DNA of 64,000 nucleotides, taken from Flavobacterium hydrophilum. Lineage in GTDB: Bacteria > Bacteroidota > Bacteroidia > Flavobacteriales > Flavobacteriaceae. Below are positions 8,750 to 16,445 of the stretch, one piece after another (positions within the stretch are counted from its first letter, which is position 1; every line of letters starts with the position of its first letter). The notes beneath the pieces are model-generated. The model did no database searches. It was given only the letters and a program-made list of their open reading frames with translations, and was not told where the DNA came from. The stretch covers positions 372,001 to 436,000 of the forward strand of contig NZ_QJHL01000004.1 of the NCBI RefSeq assembly GCF_003202405.1. Direction: 5' to 3'. A program made the position numbers and the translations under genes.

Positions 8750-9583
8750 CTATTTGATCTTCTTAAATAGTTTAGCTTCTTCACTAAAACGAGTAAGCTC
8801 AATTTTTGGTTTTCCTAAAAGTGAAACTTCAGCTTTGTCACCAATTGCCAATGAAATGGATATTTCTGCAAACACTGTTCCTGAAGCATTGTTTTCAGCC
8901 GTAAAATTTGCTTCTTTTATGTTAAACTTTGTTCCGGTGAAAGTAGAATTGTTATCTATACGAATGCTTCCTTTTTCAGCAGCACCTTCAATGGCAGCGT
9001 TTGCTTTTTGGTATAAATCACATTTGAATTTAATTGCTGATACCAGAGATTTTATAGAAGAACTTTTACTTAATTGCAAAGTTGCGTCATCCGATTTTAA
9101 ATTTATTTCCGATTTTGATTTATCATCTGCAATTAAACTGAATTTCTTAGCATTAACATTCAAAAGCAATTTAGAATAATCAAAACTATTAAATGTGATA
9201 TCATCCAATTGAAGCTCCTGAATAGCATAAATTACAGCATCATTTTTGGAAATAACCTTTGTGAACGACTTTGTATAAGTAACACGAACGCTTAGTTTTT
9301 TGAAAATTGAAGACTCTTTTGAAGTATACAAGCGGAGCGTTTTTTCTCTTAAATCCATCCCGATAATGTCGTGTAAATTATCATCAGCCTCGATTTTTAT
9401 TTCGTTTTTTTCGCCTCTTTCCAAATAGACTTCAATATTATCATCTACTTCCAGGGCATCAAAATCACCAACTTCTTTTATGGATGTTGTAACGATTTTA
9501 GAACCTTTTATTTTTTCTCTCTTTTGAGCAAAAGTTAATGTTGTAACTAATAATAAGAAGAATAGGATTTTATTTTTTTTCAT
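8750..9583 (-). CDS. DUF2807 (head GIN domain) exported protein
   Basis: 277 residues with a signal peptide (residues 1-19, ending TFAQ). The mature part has the repetitive parallel-beta pattern of the DUF2807/GIN domain: FDALEVDDNIEVYLERGEKN, then short strands alternating with Ser/Ala/Asn. Members are annotated as putative autotransporter-adhesin heads, but the family is common in Bacteroidota operons with PspC-like proteins and its real role is not established. It is the last gene of the PadR-PspC-DUF2807-DUF2807 group; an 86-bp gap separates it from the preceding paralog. Confidence 0.8.
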   Translation of the reverse strand: MKKNKILFFLLLVTTLTFAQKREKIKGSKIVTTSIKEVGDFDALEVDDNIEVYLERGEKNEIKIEADDNLHDIIGMDLREKTLRLYTSKESSIFKKLSVRVTYTKSFTKVISKNDAVIYAIQELQLDDITFNSFDYSKLLLNVNAKKFSLIADDKSKSEINLKSDDATLQLSKSSSIKSLVSAIKFKCDLYQKANAAIEGAAEKGSIRIDNNSTFTGTKFNIKEANFTAENNASGTVFAEISISLAIGDKAEVSLLGKPKIELTRFSEEAKLFKKIK

Positions 9584-9669
9584 TATTCCAGATTTTGATT
9601 TTCACAAATATAAAAAAATCATCCACTTTTGATGAATGATTTCTTTTATATTTAACACTTAAAATAATG

Positions 9670-10401
9670 TTATCCCTGGCTGACACTTCCTCCTGAATTT
9701 TCGGTTTTCTCAATATTTTTAGGAGATGAGTCATAATTAATGCTTGATCCGCTTGATGCATCTGCTTTCAATTTTACAATAGGATGTACATTTATACTTG
9801 CTCCGCTTGAGGCTTCTGCTTCAACTTCATTTGCTAATAATTGTTCTGCATTAATACTGGAACCGCTTGTAGCTGATGTTTTTATTTTTAAAGCTTTGCC
9901 TTGAATATTTATAGTGCTTCCGCTTCCAGAATCACATGATATATGATCAGATTCTATATTAACATCTATTGTAGAAGCGCTTGATGCTTCCAGATTTATA
10001 TTTTGTCCTTCAATTACATTTTTGCTGTGTACGGATGAAGCACTCGACGCTTCGAGTTTGTCAATAACAGGCATTTTTACAGTAACTTTTTTAGTAACAT
10101 TGTTAAACGAACTGAATTTACATGAAATTACCAAAGTTCCGTTTATAACTTTAGTGGTGATCTCTTTTTGTATATTATCGTCTGCTTCAACAATAATTTC
10201 TGTAGAATCAGATTGTTCAATGACTAAATCAATAGCGTTGCTAACAGATACATTTTTAAAATCACCCTGAACAATTCTTTTTTCGGTAGTAACGTTTCCG
10301 CTGCCTTCAATTGAGTTCATGTTAAAGTTACATGAAGCAAACAATAATGCAGTAATAGTTGCAATAATGAATTTCGTAATATGAATGATTATTTTTATCA
10401 T
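9670..10401 (-). CDS. DUF2807 (head GIN domain) lipoprotein
   Basis: 243 residues. The N-terminus is a lipoprotein signal with lipobox LFASC (Cys ~23). The domain signature VSNAIDLVIEQSD, EADDNIQKEIT and the Ser-rich beta repeats (KLEASSASSVHS, LEASSASTIDV, AEASSGASINV, ADASSGSSINY) define a head GIN domain with an unusually regular Ser-Ser ladder. A DUF2807 paralog follows and the PspC-domain gene precedes it by 5 bp. Likely surface or periplasmic; function unproven. Confidence 0.8.
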   Translation of the reverse strand: MIKIIIHITKFIIATITALLFASCNFNMNSIEGSGNVTTEKRIVQGDFKNVSVSNAIDLVIEQSDSTEIIVEADDNIQKEITTKVINGTLVISCKFSSFNNVTKKVTVKMPVIDKLEASSASSVHSKNVIEGQNINLEASSASTIDVNIESDHISCDSGSGSTINIQGKALKIKTSATSGSSINAEQLLANEVEAEASSGASINVHPIVKLKADASSGSSINYDSSPKNIEKTENSGGSVSQG

Positions 10402-10406
10402 GGTTT

Positions 10407-12125
10407 TTAGTTAATTTTGATTATAACTCCGTTTTTATCAGTGGTTAGCTTTCCTTTCCCTTTTTTTGCATTTAAAATTTCTTCCCCGTTAATTTTAATC
10501 GAAACTTCTTTTACAGTATCATTTACAATAGTGTCTTGTTCTACATCATCGTGTTCATCTTCATCAGCAGGACAGTTCAGACATTTTATTTTAGAACCTT
10601 CTACTTTATAGTTATAGTTGCCGCTAAAGTGTAAGTTAAAAAAGTCATCTTCTGAGTCGTCATAATCCTGTATCGAAGCATCCGGCTTAAATAATTGTCC
10701 TTGTGGTAAGTACAAATACACATCAACTTCCTGGCCTCTGAATTTATTTTTAACATCTGTAAGAAAATAATTATCCAAAATTAAATAATTTCCTTTAACC
10801 TCAATATTATAATTGATTTTTTCTGCTCTTTTTTTAGCATTCGTAAACGAGTTGCCTCTGGCACTTTTTTCAATTTGCAAATAAGGAGCAGCTTCGTCTG
10901 TATGAAGGACATGTAAACGAACATCATTTGAATAAATCAACTCATTGTTGGCAGAATCCTGTACAAATTCAAAGTCTCTATGATGATGATCTAAGTCCTT
11001 TGCGTAATAATCATTATATCTGAATTTTACATAAAGAGTGTCTTTCGGAGTAATATTGATTGCTTTTTTCTCTACTGCTTTATTGTCATAGGATATTTCA
11101 GTGGCTTGTTTGATCCCAATGCTGATAGCAATTGTAATTGCAATAATCCAAATCGCTAATAAAGTATATTTGGCAATATTCCCAATTGTTTTTGTATTTG
11201 GCGCTAATAATTTAAAACCTAAAAGCGTCAAAAAGAAAAACGGAATTCCAACAGCAAGAAACATTAATAAACCAAACGACCAGATAGGATATTCTGTAAA
11301 GTTTCCGGCTTCAACAAAATTCTGCCATGGAAAATCAACAAAGACATTTGTTCCTAAAGTAAACACTCCAATTAATAACATAATCAAAGTTGAAATACCG
11401 GCCATAATCAGGATAACACCTAAAAATTTAGCGAAGATTTTAAAAAGGGTCATGATAAAGTCTCCAAATGAACTACTTATTCTCTCAGCTCCCGACTTTA
11501 CCTGGTTTCCCATTTTATCATAATCAGCATTTTTAAATTTATCTGATAAAGAATCAATTTCTTCACGAACTTTTTTTTCGATGTTCGAAATGGTAACCGG
11601 CTCACCGGTCATTTCGAGTTTCTCTGAGGTTGTAACCGCTTCCGGAGTAACAACCCAAAGAACAAAATATGCTAAGATTCCGGTTCCAAAACCTGCAAAA
11701 ACAAATATTAAGAACACAATTTTAATCCAGACAGCTTCAATTCCAAAATAATGTCCTAAACCAGTAGCAACACCACCAATCATACCTTTTTCTTTATCGC
11801 GGTATAATTTTTTGCTTCTTATAGTACTATTGTTAAACGATTGATTTGATTTTTCTTCGTCTTCAATAATGTAGTCTTCTGGCTGTCCCATTACTGCAAT
11901 CACCTCGTCAACATCTTTCAGTCCCACAACATGTTTCTCGCTTTTTTGTTTTTCTGTTAAAAGTTCAGAAACACGCATTTCAATATCTTTAATAATTTCA
12001 TCTTGTCCGGATGAGTTATTTAACGATCGTTTTATTGCGTCAAAATAGCGTGTTAATTTTAAGTATGCATCTTCATCGATGTGAAAAAACATCCCGCCTA
12101 AGTTAATATTTACTGTTTTGTTCAT
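10407..12125 (-). CDS. PspC domain-containing membrane protein
   Basis: 572 residues. The cytoplasmic N-terminus contains a helical region with IKDIEMRVSELLTEKQ, then a PspC domain near residues ~105-165 (KLYRDKEKGMIGGVATGLGH, then a hydrophobic helix). Three or four more membrane helices occupy residues ~215-345, and the C-terminal ~220 residues form a DUF2807-like/beta-rich extracytoplasmic domain. PspC domains act in envelope-stress sensing in other bacteria. The PadR gene starts 2 bp upstream and a DUF2807 gene follows after 5 bp, so these form one operon. Confidence 0.85.
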   Translation of the reverse strand: MNKTVNINLGGMFFHIDEDAYLKLTRYFDAIKRSLNNSSGQDEIIKDIEMRVSELLTEKQKSEKHVVGLKDVDEVIAVMGQPEDYIIEDEEKSNQSFNNSTIRSKKLYRDKEKGMIGGVATGLGHYFGIEAVWIKIVFLIFVFAGFGTGILAYFVLWVVTPEAVTTSEKLEMTGEPVTISNIEKKVREEIDSLSDKFKNADYDKMGNQVKSGAERISSSFGDFIMTLFKIFAKFLGVILIMAGISTLIMLLIGVFTLGTNVFVDFPWQNFVEAGNFTEYPIWSFGLLMFLAVGIPFFFLTLLGFKLLAPNTKTIGNIAKYTLLAIWIIAITIAISIGIKQATEISYDNKAVEKKAINITPKDTLYVKFRYNDYYAKDLDHHHRDFEFVQDSANNELIYSNDVRLHVLHTDEAAPYLQIEKSARGNSFTNAKKRAEKINYNIEVKGNYLILDNYFLTDVKNKFRGQEVDVYLYLPQGQLFKPDASIQDYDDSEDDFFNLHFSGNYNYKVEGSKIKCLNCPADEDEHDDVEQDTIVNDTVKEVSIKINGEEILNAKKGKGKLTTDKNGVIIKIN

Positions 12126-12127
12126 GA

Positions 12128-12460
12128 TTATTGATTTTGATTGGTGATTAGTTTTACAGCATCTGATAATTCTGTCCAGGTACCGTTTAATTCGTTTAAA
12201 AATGTTTGCCCTATTTCGGTTAATCCATAATATTTTCGTGGCGGACCTGAGGTCGATTCTTCCCAGCGATAATTAAGTAAACCGTCATTTTTCAGTCTGG
12301 TTAAGAGCGGATAAACTGTTCCCTCAACAACTAATAATTTTGCGTTTTTTAAAGTGTCTAATATTTCAGAGGTATAGGCATCTTTTTCTTTTAATACAGA
12401 TAAGATGCAAAACTCAAGAACACCTTTGCGCATCTGTGCTTTTGTGTTTTCAATGTTCAT
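12128..12460 (-). CDS. PadR family transcriptional regulator
   Basis: 110 residues, the size of the minimal PadR-s1 subfamily. Winged-helix features: GVLEFCILSVLKEKDAYTSE, then VEGTVYPLLTRLKNDGLL and the wing YRWEESTSGPPRKYYGLTE. PadR proteins are dimeric ligand-responsive repressors that usually autoregulate; being first in an operon with PspC and DUF2807 genes suggests it controls that envelope operon. Its start is 2 bp upstream of the PspC gene. Confidence 0.92.
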   Translation of the reverse strand: MNIENTKAQMRKGVLEFCILSVLKEKDAYTSEILDTLKNAKLLVVEGTVYPLLTRLKNDGLLNYRWEESTSGPPRKYYGLTEIGQTFLNELNGTWTELSDAVKLITNQNQ

Positions 12461-12540
12461 AATTTCATTTTGTTTTTTTTAGATTGAACAATTCGTTTTT
12501 TGATTGATGATGATTGATTGATGATTGATTTTTTCAGGAG

Positions 12541-12623
12541 CTGTTTCCTGCCATCCGCTGTATCTTTTCCTGGTTAAAGAAGCCAGAAAAAGGATGCCGC
12601 TTCTGTCAGGGCTATGGCTTCCG
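12541..12623. repeat. Dispersed hairpin repeat, copy A
   Basis: Shares the order TTCCTGC, CGCT, TATCTTTT, central hairpin, AAAAGGAT, CGCTTC, TCAGGGCTA with copies at 45987 and 49697. In this copy the hairpin arms end TTTTCCTGG / CCAGAAAA. It lies upstream of the PadR gene. Confidence 0.7.
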
Positions 12624-12651
12624 GAAATCTATAAACTTTTATCGTTCGCGA

Positions 12652-13131
12652 TTACTTAATAAAAGGAATCGTTAGCGGATATTTGTACAATTCTCCGTTT
12701 GAAGTTTTTATCGAAGCATAAATGATTAGAAAGAATTCAACAAATTTTAAAACCCCAAAAAGCACTACCGCCGTTGCTCCAATACTCAAAAGCCCACTAT
12801 TTCCCTGAAAATCAAAGTTTCTGATAACAAAATCTTCATCGTTAAAAACTGCCTCCATCGGAAGATTTTGAAGAAAAACAGTAATGAAAATTGGAATTGC
12901 AATCAAGGCTAAAATTAAGGTATAAAGCAATAAACTCAATTGAAAATTCAATGTCTGTTTTCCGTGGTGATCAACAAATTCTGATTTGTCTTTGTAACTC
13001 GTCCAGATTAATATTGGAAAAATATAATTTCCAAATGGAATAAAGTATTGGGTCAAAGTACTTAAATGTGTGAACGTTGCAGTGTTCTTGTCTGATGTAT
13101 TTTCCATGATGAGTGGTGTTGATGTTTCCAT
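12652..13131 (-). CDS. DUF4870 domain-containing membrane protein
   Basis: 159 residues with three or four hydrophobic helices. The DUF4870 signature is visible: THLSTLTQYFIPFGNYIFPI, then WTSYKDKSEFVDHHGKQTLN, with the conserved His-Gly-Lys-Gln motif. Small integral membrane proteins of unknown role. ATG at 13131 gives a short hydrophilic lead; a second ATG at 13107 (MENTSDKN) is an alternative. A TATATTTG -7 box on the minus strand (13160-13167) supports its own promoter. Confidence 0.85.
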   Translation of the reverse strand: METSTPLIMENTSDKNTATFTHLSTLTQYFIPFGNYIFPILIWTSYKDKSEFVDHHGKQTLNFQLSLLLYTLILALIAIPIFITVFLQNLPMEAVFNDEDFVIRNFDFQGNSGLLSIGATAVVLFGVLKFVEFFLIIYASIKTSNGELYKYPLTIPFIK

Positions 13132-13159
13132 GATTAAAAGTATATAGTAATTTCTTATG

Positions 13160-13167
13160 CAAATATA
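13160..13167 (-). promoter_or_regulatory. -7 promoter box for the DUF4870 gene
   Basis: Reads TATATTTG on the minus strand, a perfect TAnnTTTG element about 30 bp before the ATG at 13131. No clear -33 element. Confidence 0.5.
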
Positions 13168-13361
13168 TATCTAAAAAACAGTATCTTGTTTTACATAGTA
13201 CCAAATGTTAACAAAAATTTAACAAGTGTAAGTTTTGATTTGTACTTATAGGTATGTAAAATGGCTTTTATATTAGTAAATATGAGGGTTTTATCAAAAT
13301 CAGTACAATTTATTGTGCGTGCATAGTTTTTTTGTATTTTTACATAAAAAAATAAAATATC

Positions 13362-13814
13362 ATGGCAGTTACAGTTTCAAAACTCAATAAATTTGTATTA
13401 TTCAAATTACCGTCAGCATTTATTTGTGGTGTACGTGTTAAAGCTATTGACGAGAATAGCTGTACTGTGACTGTAAAACACAGATGGATTAATCAAAACC
13501 CGTTTAACTCAATGTACTTTGCTGTTCAGGCGATGGCTGCCGAATTAACAACCGGGGCTTTGGTAATTTCACAAATTCAGGAAAGTGGAAAGAAAATTTC
13601 TATGCTGGTTGCCAATAATAAAGGAAACTTCACTAAAAAAGCAACAGGCAGAATTACATTTGTCTGCAACGACGGACATTTAATTGCCGAAGCTATTAAA
13701 CAAACAATTGCAACAGGGGAGGGTCAGACTTTCTGGATGAAATCTATTGGAACAAATGAAGAAGGTGTTCAGGTTTCTGAAATGGATTTTGAATGGAGTG
13801 TTCGATTGAAATAG
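13362..13814 (+). CDS. DUF4442 hotdog-fold protein
   Basis: 150 residues, single domain, similar to the DUF4442/YiiD C-terminal hotdog family of thioesterase-like proteins. Recognisable are the N-terminal LPSAFICGVRVKAID, the central helix region NSMYFAVQAMAAELTTGAL and the C-terminal strand EMDFEWSVRLK. A thioesterase activity on acyl-CoA is suggested by fold only. It is monocistronic, followed by a strong terminator. Confidence 0.8.
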   Translation: MAVTVSKLNKFVLFKLPSAFICGVRVKAIDENSCTVTVKHRWINQNPFNSMYFAVQAMAAELTTGALVISQIQESGKKISMLVANNKGNFTKKATGRITFVCNDGHLIAEAIKQTIATGEGQTFWMKSIGTNEEGVQVSEMDFEWSVRLK

Positions 13815-13834
13815 TTTTTCATAATCCCAATAAT

Positions 13835-13866
13835 AAAAAAGACCTCATTGAGGTCTTTTTTTATAT
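13835..13866. terminator. Bidirectional intrinsic terminator
   Basis: Stem AAAAAAGACCTC / GAGGTCTTTTTT with a 2-4 nt loop between the DUF4442 gene (+) and the Cys-Cys peptide gene (-). A and T tracts on both sides suit either direction. Confidence 0.85.
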
Positions 13867-13880
13867 AACATAGTATTTAA

Positions 13881-14039
13881 TTATTTCTTAGCACAACACG
13901 ATTTTTTTTCTGTTGCAGATTTTTTAGTGCAACAAGATTCTTTTTTAGCTTTTTCTTTTTTGGCAGCTGGTTTTGTTTCCTGTGCCTGAAGGCTAATTGT
14001 AAACAATGCGATTGCTAATACGGTAAATAGTTTTTTCAT
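13881..14039 (-). CDS. Small secreted Cys-Cys/Lys-rich peptide
   Basis: Read directly from the minus strand: ATG at 14039-14037, TAA at 13883-13881, 52 codons. The first 20 residues (MKKLFTVLAIALFTISLQAQ) are a textbook signal peptide with cleavage after LQAQ. The ~32-residue mature peptide is Lys-rich and carries two copies of a Cys-Cys motif, KESCCTKK and KKSCCAKK, spaced 14 residues apart. A perfect TATATTTG -7 box lies upstream (14091-14098) and a terminator downstream, so it is a self-contained gene. Vicinal Cys pairs and neighbouring HMA-domain genes suggest periplasmic metal binding or a redox role; this is inference. I recognise no named family. Confidence 0.82.
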   Translation of the reverse strand: MKKLFTVLAIALFTISLQAQETKPAAKKEKAKKESCCTKKSATEKKSCCAKK

Positions 14040-14090
14040 TTTTTAGGGTTTAATTGTTGTTTTGTTACTGATTTAATGATTCTATTTTGT

Positions 14091-14098
14091 CAAATATA
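14091..14098 (-). promoter_or_regulatory. -7 promoter box for the Cys-Cys peptide gene
   Basis: TATATTTG on the minus strand, a perfect match to TAnnTTTG, 52 bp before the ATG. No convincing -33 TTTG at the expected distance. Confidence 0.5.
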
Positions 14099-14137
14099 AT
14101 AAGATTAAGTTTTGGTGATTCTCAAGAATTAGTTAAA

Positions 14138-14848
14138 TTATAGTATTGTTATTAGCATCACCAAACTCATTACAATCATCAAACCATCTTCTATAATCGT
14201 TACAGTGCTCATGGGTAAATTGAAAACGGCTCCCAAACAGGCACATTGAATCTTCTTTTTGTTTAAAACCGATTGCAAGACACCAATAATACTAATGCTC
14301 ATTACAATAAAAGTAACTGAATTTGTAAATATATGATTGAAATTCAGTAGGTAAGAAATTCCTAATCCAAGTTCTACAAAAGCGTAAACATATCCCCAGA
14401 CCGGAATTTTCTTTGCCAAAACATCATACATGGCATAACTTTCTGCAAAGCCTTTTAAGTTGAGTAATTTAAAAAATGAAAAAACGATAAAGAATCCAGC
14501 CATAAAATGCTGCATGGCCTGCATCAAATCAAAATGATGATTCGTTAACTGAGTCAGAATCGTAACTAAACTAATGTAAAAGAAAATCAATAAAATGGGT
14601 TTGTAAGTTTCAAACCAGGATCTTGTTTCTTCAGTAACTTCATGATGAATTTCTGAAATTTGATATTTACTTTCTAATGAATGCTGTAAATCTGCTAACG
14701 GAACATGTTTTGTCATCGTTACAGTTGCTGAATTATCATTTTTAGAAACAGCAACATTGGTTATATTTTGTACTTGCTCAAGTGCTTTTTTGACTTTTTC
14801 CTCACAACTTGTGCAAGTCATTCCGGTGATTTTATACGTGTGTGTCAT
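14138..14848 (-). CDS. HMA domain fused to MauE/DoxX-like membrane protein
   Basis: The ATG at 14848 (MTHTYKITGMTCTSCEEKV) is preferred to an upstream TTG at 14875, because the HMA fold begins at this Met. Residues ~1-65 are a heavy-metal-associated domain with the CxxC in GMTCTSC. Four membrane helices follow, with the MauE-like IPVWGYVYAFVELGLGISYL segment and a CACLG motif before the last helix. Members are predicted to handle copper or other soft metals or thiol redox at the inner membrane. It is followed on the same strand by the Cys-Cys peptide gene and preceded by the HMA-AraC gene. Confidence 0.82.
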   Translation of the reverse strand: MTHTYKITGMTCTSCEEKVKKALEQVQNITNVAVSKNDNSATVTMTKHVPLADLQHSLESKYQISEIHHEVTEETRSWFETYKPILLIFFYISLVTILTQLTNHHFDLMQAMQHFMAGFFIVFSFFKLLNLKGFAESYAMYDVLAKKIPVWGYVYAFVELGLGISYLLNFNHIFTNSVTFIVMSISIIGVLQSVLNKKKIQCACLGAVFNLPMSTVTIIEDGLMIVMSLVMLITIL

Positions 14849-14931
14849 GATATTTAATTTAGTATTACAAAACAAATTTCCGAACTAAAATACACTTATG
14901 ATTGCAAAATTTTGGGAATGATTTGCAAGAT

Positions 14932-15492
14932 TTACAAATTCTCAATCTGAATACGTTTCTTGTTTTTCAATTGCTTAAAATAAGTGGGGGTAAAACCGGT
15001 TACTTTCTTAAACTGATTGCTTAAATGTGCTACATTACTGTAATTTAAGATATCGGCAATTTCACTCAATGAAAGTTCATTGTAAATAATTAACTCTTTT
15101 ACCTTTTCTATTTTTTGACTGATAAAATATTTTTCAATTGTGGTGTTTTCAACTTCAGAGAAAAGATTGCTCAATGAATTATAATCTTGATTAAGATTTT
15201 CTGCTAAATAATCAGATAAATTGGTTTTGAGTTCATTGTTTTTATGGTGAACCAAGTCAATAATAAGCGTTTTGATTTTCTCGATTGATTTACTTTTTTT
15301 ATCATCAATTAAATCAAAACCTAAAGTATGAAGATGATTTAAAAGTTCTTTTTTTTGATCTTCGCTAATGGTATTCTGAAGTTCAACTTCACCCAATTCA
15401 ACTGAAATGGGTTGCAGTCCAAGCTTTTCTAACTCAGATTTCACAACCATTTTGCATCTGCCGCAAACCATATTTTTGATATATAATTTCAT
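14932..15492 (-). CDS. AraC family regulator with an N-terminal HMA-like metal-binding domain
   Basis: 186 residues. Residues 1-70 are HMA-like: MKLYIKNMVCGRCKMVV carries the CxxC. A linker helix leads to an AraC/XylS DNA-binding domain at ~105-186 (KVKELIIYNELSLSEIADIL, then AHLSNQFKKVTGFTPTYFKQ). The fusion suggests direct sensing of a soft metal such as copper, with the two HMA-type genes as targets; this is inference. The gap to the downstream HMA-MauE gene is 83 bp and to the upstream AraC gene 18 bp, so it may be co-transcribed with that AraC gene. Confidence 0.85.
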   Translation of the reverse strand: MKLYIKNMVCGRCKMVVKSELEKLGLQPISVELGEVELQNTISEDQKKELLNHLHTLGFDLIDDKKSKSIEKIKTLIIDLVHHKNNELKTNLSDYLAENLNQDYNSLSNLFSEVENTTIEKYFISQKIEKVKELIIYNELSLSEIADILNYSNVAHLSNQFKKVTGFTPTYFKQLKNKKRIQIENL

Positions 15493-15510
15493 GTTTTCGT
15501 TTTGATAAGA

Positions 15511-16344
15511 CTACAGTTTTTTATAATCTGTCGGTTTCATGTTTTTTCGCTTCTTAAAGTAATTTGATAAATGACTTTCGTCAGTAAAACCAAATTCGTG
15601 CGCAATTTGCTTTATGGGCAATTGATTATTGTGAAAACGTTTTTCAATTAACGTCGTTCTTAAATTATGAATATAATCACGGTAACTGATCGCAAAAGTT
15701 CTTTTAAAATAAGCACTGAAATAAGTCTGGGCAATATTAAAATGATCTGCGATTACTTTGATCTGAACCAGTTTAGGCTGATAAATATTCTGATGGATAT
15801 AAGACGTTATTTGTTCATTATCAATCGAATTTCCTTTAACAATAAGGTTCATTCCTCGCAAAGTTTCTTTGATTAACCCAAAAATCGAAAGAATCTGATA
15901 AAATACGATTGGTGAATTTGAAACATCCGTTTTACAATTGTATGCAGATATGTTGTCAATAGTATTTTTTAAAATCGTTTTACACGGATCATCTAATTTT
16001 AAAACGGTTTCTTTTAAGGTTTTGTCACGCATGAAACTTTCCGGAGTATGAACTAAAAATTCATCGCAGGTTAAATTTTGTTTAGAATTAAAATAATTAT
16101 CCGTGAATTTGATATAAAAAAAACGAGTACTTTTCTTTATATCAAAATAGTGCTCATCATCTGGAGAAATTACAAATAAATCACCGGATTTATAAGGTAA
16201 TAAATTGTTGTTTAGATGATGAATGCCGCTTCCTTTTTTGATGTAAATGATTTCATAATAGGTATGTGTATGTGGCGGAAGATGAAATTTTTCATCCTCA
16301 AACTCATCAATCATCAGCGTTTTAAATTGATTTAATTTTGGCAT
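15511..16344 (-). CDS. AraC family transcriptional regulator with cupin sensor domain
   Basis: 277 residues. The N-terminal ~100 residues form a cupin (HLPPHTHTYYEIIYIKKGSG, then LLPYKSGDLFVISPDDEHYF). The C-terminal ~100 residues are a two-helix AraC DNA-binding domain (VKVIADHFNIAQTYFSAYFK-type first HTH and IKQIAHEFGFTDESHLSNYF second). It is divergent from an MFS exporter with 101 bp between start codons, a pattern typical of local activators. Effector unknown. Confidence 0.9.
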   Translation of the reverse strand: MPKLNQFKTLMIDEFEDEKFHLPPHTHTYYEIIYIKKGSGIHHLNNNLLPYKSGDLFVISPDDEHYFDIKKSTRFFYIKFTDNYFNSKQNLTCDEFLVHTPESFMRDKTLKETVLKLDDPCKTILKNTIDNISAYNCKTDVSNSPIVFYQILSIFGLIKETLRGMNLIVKGNSIDNEQITSYIHQNIYQPKLVQIKVIADHFNIAQTYFSAYFKRTFAISYRDYIHNLRTTLIEKRFHNNQLPIKQIAHEFGFTDESHLSNYFKKRKNMKPTDYKKL

Positions 16345-16365
16345 AACTCAAATTTACAAGTTTAT

Positions 16366-16410
16366 GTTGTAAATATACAACTTATTTCTTGTGCTTCTGG
16401 CGTAAATTTG
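16366..16410 (+). promoter_or_regulatory. Promoter and candidate AraC-site upstream of the MFS gene
   Basis: TAAATTTG at 16403-16410 is a perfect TAnnTTTG -7 box, 36 bp before the MFS ATG. Upstream, GTTGTAAATATACAAC (16366-16381) is an inverted repeat with 6-bp arms GTTGTA/TACAAC centred about 30 bp before the -7 box, a plausible regulator site shared with the divergent AraC gene. Confidence 0.5.
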
Positions 16411-16445
16411 CATCATAGAAAACCTATTCTTTTCTTATAGAAAAA

